A stretch of 12,012 nt of DNA from Verrucomicrobiota bacterium (GTDB taxonomy: Bacteria; Verrucomicrobiota; Verrucomicrobiia; Chthoniobacterales; JAFAMB01). Below the pieces are notes generated by a model. That model ran no database searches. It was not told where the DNA came from and worked only from the letters and a program-made list of their open reading frames with translations. This document shows positions 6,964-12,012 of this stretch, piece by piece; within the stretch, counting starts at the first letter, position 1; each line of letters starts with the position of its first letter. Location: positions 1 through 12,012 of the forward strand of contig JAFAXJ010000042.1 in NCBI GenBank assembly GCA_019241095.1, in the 5' to 3' direction. The translations under genes were made by a program, and so were the position numbers.

Positions 6964-8070
6964 ATGAAAACCCCCAACTTCATTGTTTGGTACGTTGTCT
7001 TTTCTATTGCGGTGCTTGTGACCGGAATCGCTGCTATCGCGGCAGAATCTTACGAACCTGAATGTTTTAAACCGTTTAATTCCTCAACTAAATTTCTGCA
7101 TTTTCCCGCCAAAAAACCACCTTACCGCATTGCTTTTGCAAATGGTTTTGTCGGCAATACATGGCGAATCGAAATGATTAAATGTCTTCAGGCCTATGCT
7201 GAAGACCCAGAAATCAAGCCGCTGATCAAGGAACTCCGTATTGTGAGCACCGGGACGGATGTCGCTGCCCAAATCGGAGCTGTCGATAACTTCATCAATG
7301 CGGGATACGATGCGATTCTGATCAATGCGGTAAGTCCAACTGCATTCAAACCGATCGTAGAACGAGCAAAACGGGCTGGAGTGCTGCTTATTTCATTCGA
7401 TAACACGATTGATAGCGATCAAGTAATTGCGGTGAATGAAGACCAGTTTGAGATCGGTCGGCTCATGGCAAACTGGTTGCTCAAAGAGATGGGTCAGAAA
7501 GGGAACATTATCGAAGTCCGAGGAGTGCCCGGGAATCCGGTGGACTTGGATCGCCACAAAGGTTTGCGTGAAGTTCTTGACAGATATCCTGATATTAAAT
7601 CCGTAGAAGTCGTCGGCAACTGGGATGATGGAACAGCTCAAAAAGCGGTTGCGGACGCGATCGCGGTTCATGGGAAATTTGACGGGATGACCTGTCAAGG
7701 CGGCACTACCGGAGCTGTCCGTGCTCTGATCGACGCGAAGCAACCATTTATACCCGTTGCGGGCGAAGCTGAGAATGGATTTCGCAAATTGATTGCTGAA
7801 CATTCGGCTGAAGGTCTGAAAGGCTGGTCTTATGGACAGTCGCCAGCGCTAGCTGCAATCACGTTGAAAGCGGCAATTGCGGCTTTGCAAGGCAACACGC
7901 TGCCACAATATATCTCGATCCCGATCCCGACCTGTGATTACACTAACCTCAAAGCCGGTGTGAATTATTTTCCGAATTTATCGGATGACTTCTTTGTCGC
8001 TACCGGGTTCGAACCGTGCAACGTCCGATTAGACGTTGGCAAGCTGATGACCGGAAAAGCTACTCAATAA
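6964..8070 (+). CDS. Periplasmic sugar-binding protein of an ABC importer
   Basis: A 368-residue substrate-binding protein of the RbsB-like, type I periplasmic binding family (Peripla_BP_4). An N-terminal hydrophobic segment (VVFSIAVLVTGIAAIAA) is a signal peptide with likely cleavage before Glu28. The two Rossmann-like lobes are seen in PYRIAFANGFVGNTWRIEM, then DNFINAGYDAILINAVSPTAF, then RAGVLLISFDNTI, and EVRGVPGNPVDLDRHKGLRE. The hinge and second lobe include GNWDDGTAQKAV and MTCQGGTTGAVRAL. Several Cys residues remain in the mature protein (in ECFKPF, TCQGG, PTCDY and EPCNV). The ligand is unknown; the family binds pentoses, hexoses, polyols or autoinducer-2. It is the first gene of the operon, 8 bases before the GTG of the ATPase-permease fusion. 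No Shine-Dalgarno site precedes the ATG. An inverted repeat lies just upstream. Confidence 0.92.
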   Translation: MKTPNFIVWYVVFSIAVLVTGIAAIAAESYEPECFKPFNSSTKFLHFPAKKPPYRIAFANGFVGNTWRIEMIKCLQAYAEDPEIKPLIKELRIVSTGTDVAAQIGAVDNFINAGYDAILINAVSPTAFKPIVERAKRAGVLLISFDNTIDSDQVIAVNEDQFEIGRLMANWLLKEMGQKGNIIEVRGVPGNPVDLDRHKGLREVLDRYPDIKSVEVVGNWDDGTAQKAVADAIAVHGKFDGMTCQGGTTGAVRALIDAKQPFIPVAGEAENGFRKLIAEHSAEGLKGWSYGQSPALAAITLKAAIAALQGNTLPQYISIPIPTCDYTNLKAGVNYFPNLSDDFFVATGFEPCNVRLDVGKLMTGKATQ

Positions 8071-8078
8071 TCTGGAAC

Positions 8079-10682
8079 GTGGCTGGGACTTCAGCACCGA
8101 AAGAATCAGAGCCTGGCGTCGCTATAACGGCGCCGGCGCCTTTCCTCCGGCTTGAGGGCATCTCGAAAAGCTACGGGGGAGTCGCGGCTTTATCTGACGT
8201 CAACTTTGGTTGTGATCTAGGACGCATCCACGCCGTAGTCGGTGAAAACGGCGCTGGTAAAAGCTCTTTGATGAAAATTATCTCCGGGGTGGTGCGTCCG
8301 GATACCGGTAAGATAATTGTCCGCGACAAACAGGTTAGCTTTAGCTCACCCTCGGAAAGCAGCCGGCATGGGATCGCTTGTATATTTCAGGAGTTGTCAC
8401 TTCTTCCTGACCTGTCTGTCGCGGATAACATCTGGATAACCAATCCGCCGAAACGTTTCGGCTTAATTGATCGGGCTCAGCAAAGTGTTGCTGCGAAACA
8501 GATCCTTCATGATATCGGGTGTACTGATATTCACCCGAGCGAGCGAGTTAAAGACCTGCCTTTATCACGCCAGCAGATGGTTGAGATAGCTAAAGCCTTG
8601 GTCCGCAAACCGCGATTGATGATCATGGATGAGGCAACCTCCGCCCTGACATCCCGCGATGTCGAGCAACTTTACCGAGTGATTCGTCAATTGCGCGACA
8701 AAGGACTTGCGATTCTTTTTATCTCGCATCGGATGCATGAGATCACGGCTTTGGCGGACGTGTGTTCAGTGTTTCGCAACGGCCGGCATATCGAGACCTT
8801 TGCTATGTCTAGCCGCACGGTCTCACAAATTGTGCCGCTTATGATCGGTCGTGATGTTGCGCAAGCCTATCCTCAAAAACCTTCCCATAACTTATTTCAG
8901 GCCTCGCTTCCTCGCTTGGAGATCAAAAACTTGCACTGGGAACAGGTGATTAACGATATATCCGCAAAAATCGGGCCAGGCGAGATACTAGGTCTAGGTG
9001 GTCTGGATGGCCAAGGCCAGAAGGAATTGTTATTGGCGCTCTTTGGCGTTATGCGAGCGGTCAAAGGAGAAGTTCGGATTGATGGTAGCTCCCGAAACAT
9101 CGGACATCCTCGATTCGCAAAATCCCCAAAAATTCGGATGGCGCTAATTCCAGAAGATCGCAAGACTGAAGGCCTGCTACTGCCAATGTCGATTCGGGAC
9201 AACTTGGTGCTGGCCGCAGCACCGGAGTTGAGCAATCAGGGGATCATCAATGCGGCTAGAGAAAGTGTTGCCGTCGAGGAAACAGTTCGGAAACTGCAGA
9301 TTAAAGTCGGCCGGCTCGATGCGCCTGTCCGGACCCTGTCGGGAGGCAATCAACAGAAGGTGGTGGTAGGCAAGTGGTTGATGGAGGAGCCTCGGATCCT
9401 GCTCTTAAATGATCCGACAAGAGGAATCGATGTCGGCACAAAACAAGAGCTTTATCGGCTCATTCGCGAGCTGGCTACATCAGGAATCAGTATTCTTCTC
9501 TATTCAACAGATTACGAAGAATTGATCGGTATGTGCGATAGGGTAGTGGTCTGTTATGAAGGCCGCCTTGTGCAGGAATTGGGCGGCAAGGACTTAACTG
9601 CCGAAAATCTGATCGCTGCTTCACTGAATCTCACACAGGCCGGAACTCAGAGCGCAGAAACAAAAACATCGTTCAAAGCGACGCATGCTAGTTCAAGTAC
9701 TCGGGCTGCATGGCGCCGGTTTTGGAGGAAGAATGCCGGCCCGTGCATCGCGTTTTTTGTGGCCGCCTTGATGTTTGGGCTGTTCGCTGCAATGCAACCA
9801 AATGGACTCAATATAAATGTCCTGACATCCGTATCGAACAAGGCGGTTGTACTGGCGCTAGTCGCCATGGGACAAACCTTGGTTATTGTAACAGGTGGTT
9901 TTGATCTTTCTGCAGGCATGGTAATGACTATGGCTTCGTGTTTGGCTTCGGTGGTAATCACCGGATCGGCTATGGAAGTCGGGCTTGGTGTTTGTCTGGT
10001 CATCTTGAGCGGGGTGTTAGCCGGAATCTTGAATGCACTAGTCATAGTGAAAGGGAGGTTGCAACCGATTATCGCCACCTTAGCTACAGGCGCGATTTAT
10101 TACGGGATTGCTTTGATCTTGCGACCCAGCCCGGGAGGGGATGTTAACGAAGAGCTAAGTAACGCGTTAACCTATAACGTGGGTGGTTTTATACCGACGA
10201 CATTTTTGATAATTGTCTGTGTATTGATTTTCGTGTGGTGGCCATTCCGAAATGTCGTCACCGGCAGAACTTGTTTCGCCGTAGGATCCTCAGAAAACGC
10301 GGCTTACATGTCGGGTTTACCGATCGGCCGAGCGCGTTTTGCGGCATATATTCTGGCTGGCTTACTTTACGCCTGCGGAGGACTATTCTTAGCGCTTATT
10401 TCGCTTTCAGGGGAGGCGAGCGCGTCGCAAGGAGGGGTTTATACGCTCAACTCCATAGCGGCTGTTGCAATCGGCGGTACATCGCTATTCGGAGGAGCAG
10501 GAGGAATGCTCGGAGCAATCTTCGGTGCGGCGGTGTTGCGCACAATCAGCGACTTGCTTTTCGTTTTCAATGCGCCGGCACTTTGGCAGCCGCTGTTTCA
10601 AGGTTTTATTTTATTAGGTGCTGTCTGTCTGGGCAGTATTCGTGCGCTTCGTCGCAAAAACCAGATGGATGTCTTTTTATGA
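8079..10682 (+). CDS. Fused sugar ABC transporter: double ATPase plus permease
   Basis: An 867-residue single chain joining an RbsA-like tandem ATPase (about 1-525), an Ala/Ser/Thr-rich linker (about 525-545) and an RbsC-like permease (about 545-867, several membrane helices). Energising and membrane parts of the importer are usually separate proteins. ATPase domain 1 has Walker A GENGAGKSS (about 55-63) and Walker B with Asp184-Glu185 (LMIMDEATSAL), but its signature is the degenerate LSRQQ (162-166). Domain 2 has a good signature, LSGGNQQK from 420, but no usable Walker A (GLGGLDGQGQK from 305) and Asn444-Asp445 where Walker B Asp-Glu is expected (LLLNDPTRGIDVG). The permease part shows GGFDLSAGMVMTMAS and the coupling segment GSSENAAYMSG. 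GTG 8079, 8 bases after the previous stop, is preferred over GTG 8016, which lies inside the binding-protein gene. The stop overlaps the next permease start (ATGA). Confidence 0.92.
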   Translation: MAGTSAPKESEPGVAITAPAPFLRLEGISKSYGGVAALSDVNFGCDLGRIHAVVGENGAGKSSLMKIISGVVRPDTGKIIVRDKQVSFSSPSESSRHGIACIFQELSLLPDLSVADNIWITNPPKRFGLIDRAQQSVAAKQILHDIGCTDIHPSERVKDLPLSRQQMVEIAKALVRKPRLMIMDEATSALTSRDVEQLYRVIRQLRDKGLAILFISHRMHEITALADVCSVFRNGRHIETFAMSSRTVSQIVPLMIGRDVAQAYPQKPSHNLFQASLPRLEIKNLHWEQVINDISAKIGPGEILGLGGLDGQGQKELLLALFGVMRAVKGEVRIDGSSRNIGHPRFAKSPKIRMALIPEDRKTEGLLLPMSIRDNLVLAAAPELSNQGIINAARESVAVEETVRKLQIKVGRLDAPVRTLSGGNQQKVVVGKWLMEEPRILLLNDPTRGIDVGTKQELYRLIRELATSGISILLYSTDYEELIGMCDRVVVCYEGRLVQELGGKDLTAENLIAASLNLTQAGTQSAETKTSFKATHASSSTRAAWRRFWRKNAGPCIAFFVAALMFGLFAAMQPNGLNINVLTSVSNKAVVLALVAMGQTLVIVTGGFDLSAGMVMTMASCLASVVITGSAMEVGLGVCLVILSGVLAGILNALVIVKGRLQPIIATLATGAIYYGIALILRPSPGGDVNEELSNALTYNVGGFIPTTFLIIVCVLIFVWWPFRNVVTGRTCFAVGSSENAAYMSGLPIGRARFAAYILAGLLYACGGLFLALISLSGEASASQGGVYTLNSIAAVAIGGTSLFGGAGGMLGAIFGAAVLRTISDLLFVFNAPALWQPLFQGFILLGAVCLGSIRALRRKNQMDVFL

Positions 10683-11629
10683 CCGGAATGTTTTCGAAGG
10701 CGAACCGGCCTATCTGGATTGAAGCGGCTTTTGTGCTGGTCATTCTTCTAGTTGGCGCGACGATCAATCCAAATATTCTCTCAATAAATTATTTATTACA
10801 GCAGCTCCAAGTAGCTTCGTTCTTGGGAATCGTCGCTGCCGGATCGATGTTAGTCATTCTGCTAGGACACATAGATTTATCGATTCCTTGGACTATCACA
10901 ACTGGCGGGATGCTTGCGACCGCTGCCGCAGACCTGCCCGCTACCGCTGGATTATTAACGTTGCCAGTTGGTCTTGGTGTGGGATTGCTTGTGGGCCTGG
11001 TGAATGGTCTTGGAGTGTGTTGGCTACGTGTTCCATCAATGATCTTCACACTTGGCATGAATGCTGTGCTGCAGGGACTGATCGTCCTTTATACGGGCGG
11101 TTTCGCGCCCCAGAATCATGCTTCTCGAGCTATGACGATTGTCGCAGTTGATCACACGCTCGGAATACCCAATGCTGTGTTCATTTGGGCAATCGTGTCA
11201 TTGATTATTATCTTCTTGCTACGAGGTACCCAGTTCGGCCGGTACATCTATGCGGTGGGTAACCGGGAACGAGCCGCCTATCTTTCGGGCGTGCCCACCC
11301 GGCTAGTGATCGTCAGCTGCTTTGCTATCAGCGGTATGACTGCGGCGCTGGCCGGCATCATGTTAACAGGCTATTCGACAAAGGCATATCAGGGTATGGG
11401 AGACGCTTATCTTTTACCAGCAATTGCTGCGATTGTTCTGGGTGGAACCAATGTGCTCGGAGGCAGTGGCCGCTATATTGGAACAATTGTTGGCGTGATT
11501 TTGATCGTGATATTGCAAAGCATCTTGTCGGTTTTGCAAATTCCGGAGGCTGGACGGCAGATAGCCTACGGCGCTGTTCTGCTAGGTATGCTGCTAGTCT
11601 ATGGCCGGGGCGCGCGGATATTCGAATGA
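10679..11629 (+). CDS. Sugar ABC transporter permease (RbsC-like)
   Basis: A 316-residue inner-membrane permease of the BPD_transp_2 family, mostly hydrophobic with roughly eight to ten helices. Family marks include LVILLGHIDLSIPWTITTGGM, LVGLVNGLGVCWLRVPSMIFTLGM, the cytoplasmic coupling segment GNRERAAYLSGVP and AAIVLGGTNVLGGSGRYIGT. The ATG overlaps the stop of the fused ATPase-permease (ATGA), which implies coupled translation. A second in-frame ATG at 10688 is possible. The frame is open far upstream, to 10235, but that part is out of frame with the fusion gene and is not real coding sequence. It probably pairs with the permease domain of the fusion protein to form a heterodimeric channel, giving two different membrane halves. 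Confidence 0.92.
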   Translation: MTGMFSKANRPIWIEAAFVLVILLVGATINPNILSINYLLQQLQVASFLGIVAAGSMLVILLGHIDLSIPWTITTGGMLATAAADLPATAGLLTLPVGLGVGLLVGLVNGLGVCWLRVPSMIFTLGMNAVLQGLIVLYTGGFAPQNHASRAMTIVAVDHTLGIPNAVFIWAIVSLIIIFLLRGTQFGRYIYAVGNRERAAYLSGVPTRLVIVSCFAISGMTAALAGIMLTGYSTKAYQGMGDAYLLPAIAAIVLGGTNVLGGSGRYIGTIVGVILIVILQSILSVLQIPEAGRQIAYGAVLLGMLLVYGRGARIFE

Positions 11630-11650
11630 TAATTAACTGATATTAGTCAC

Positions 11651-12012
11651 ATGATCCGAACATCTGGAATTCGCAACGAGATCGAAATTCACGATCCGAA
11701 GTTTTTCTATCTGACCAGCGGTAACACCTGGGTTGAAACTCTGCATACTGGGATGTATTGGGCGGAAGGGCCGGTATACTTTGCTGACGGCGATTACCTT
11801 CTTTGGAGCGATATACCGAATAACCGGATGCTCCGGTGGGCTGGGGGACATGTCAGTGTTTATCGTCATCCTTCAAACAATAGCAATGGTAATACGCGAG
11901 ATCGGCAAGGTAGGTTAATTACCTGTGAGCATGGAGGCCGCCGTTTAACTCGAACCGAATACGACGGCTCAATCTCAGTGTTGGTTGATCAATTTGAAGG
12001 CAAGCGGCTGAA
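11651..12012 (+). CDS. SMP-30/gluconolactonase-family protein, 3' end outside window
   Basis: The first 120 residues of a beta-propeller of the SMP-30/gluconolactonase/LRE family; the frame is open at the window edge. Typical features are MYWAEGPVYFADGDYLLWSDIPNNRMLRW, with the Glu of EGP as the expected metal ligand, and then SNGNTRDRQGRLITCEHGGRRLTR, which is standard for bacterial gluconolactonase-like enzymes. Such enzymes hydrolyse sugar lactones to aldonic acids with a divalent metal. No signal peptide is seen, so it should act in the cytoplasm. It starts 21 bases after the permease stop and is probably the last visible gene of the import operon, acting on the imported compound or its oxidised lactone. 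No Shine-Dalgarno sequence is visible. Catalytic residues further along the propeller cannot be checked. Confidence 0.9.
   Translation, partial: MIRTSGIRNEIEIHDPKFFYLTSGNTWVETLHTGMYWAEGPVYFADGDYLLWSDIPNNRMLRWAGGHVSVYRHPSNNSNGNTRDRQGRLITCEHGGRRLTRTEYDGSISVLVDQFEGKRL

Noticed and set aside
8016..8078. Longer start (GTG 8016) for the fused ATPase-permease
   Set aside because: It would overlap the binding-protein gene by 55 bases and adds residues with no family match. GTG 8079 follows the stop by 8 bases.
10235..10678. In-frame 148-codon extension upstream of the second permease
   Set aside because: It lies out of frame within the conserved permease part of the fusion protein and reads as Arg/Cys/Ser-rich nonsense. 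The permease family sequence begins at ATG 10679.

Overview
The window is about 50% G+C and gene-dense. It fits an environmental Gram-negative bacterium. Exported proteins, a periplasmic-type thiol module, frequent absence of Shine-Dalgarno sites and the gene mix resemble Verrucomicrobiota, perhaps a soil Spartobacteria/Chthoniobacterales relative. That assignment is inference, because there is no rRNA or marker gene to settle it.

Left end (1-460, minus strand): a small RelE/ParE-fold toxin-like gene, followed by the first codons of a possible next gene that runs off the edge.

573-2185 (plus strand): a compact three-gene operon with a candidate promoter carrying an inverted repeat across its -10. 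It encodes an exported DUF1573 protein, a membrane-anchored rhodanese and a MauE/DoxX-type membrane protein. The genes overlap (TGATG junction, then a nested TTG start with a strong ribosome binding site). The operon ends one base past the last stop codon in a convincing intrinsic terminator. All three proteins carry Cys motifs (SCGCTT, CSSKSC, CGCFG), which points to thiol or sulfur redox chemistry in the periplasm or membrane. Next (2217-4379) comes a YyaL/SPATA20-type protein with a thioredoxin-like CHWC motif. It lies beyond the terminator, so it is probably a separate transcription unit.

4418-5335 (minus strand): an isolated family 2 glycosyltransferase, convergent with the preceding gene. 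A 304-base spacer with no convincing gene separates it from the divergent alanine racemase gene (5640-6740), whose family position for the carbamylated Lys holds Val.

6858-12012 (plus strand): a sugar-type ABC import operon preceded by a perfect 10-bp-arm inverted repeat. It encodes a periplasmic binding protein, a single polypeptide fusing a double ATPase (RbsA-like) to a permease (RbsC-like), a second free-standing permease (ATGA overlap) and the start of an SMP-30/gluconolactonase-family lactonase. The layout suggests uptake of a sugar, sugar acid or sugar lactone, with lactone hydrolysis by the last gene. The substrate cannot be read from sequence alone. The fused ATPase-permease with asymmetric ATP-site motifs and the Cys-rich three-gene module are the most interesting items. 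No CRISPR array, tRNA, rRNA, insertion sequence or attachment site was recognised.
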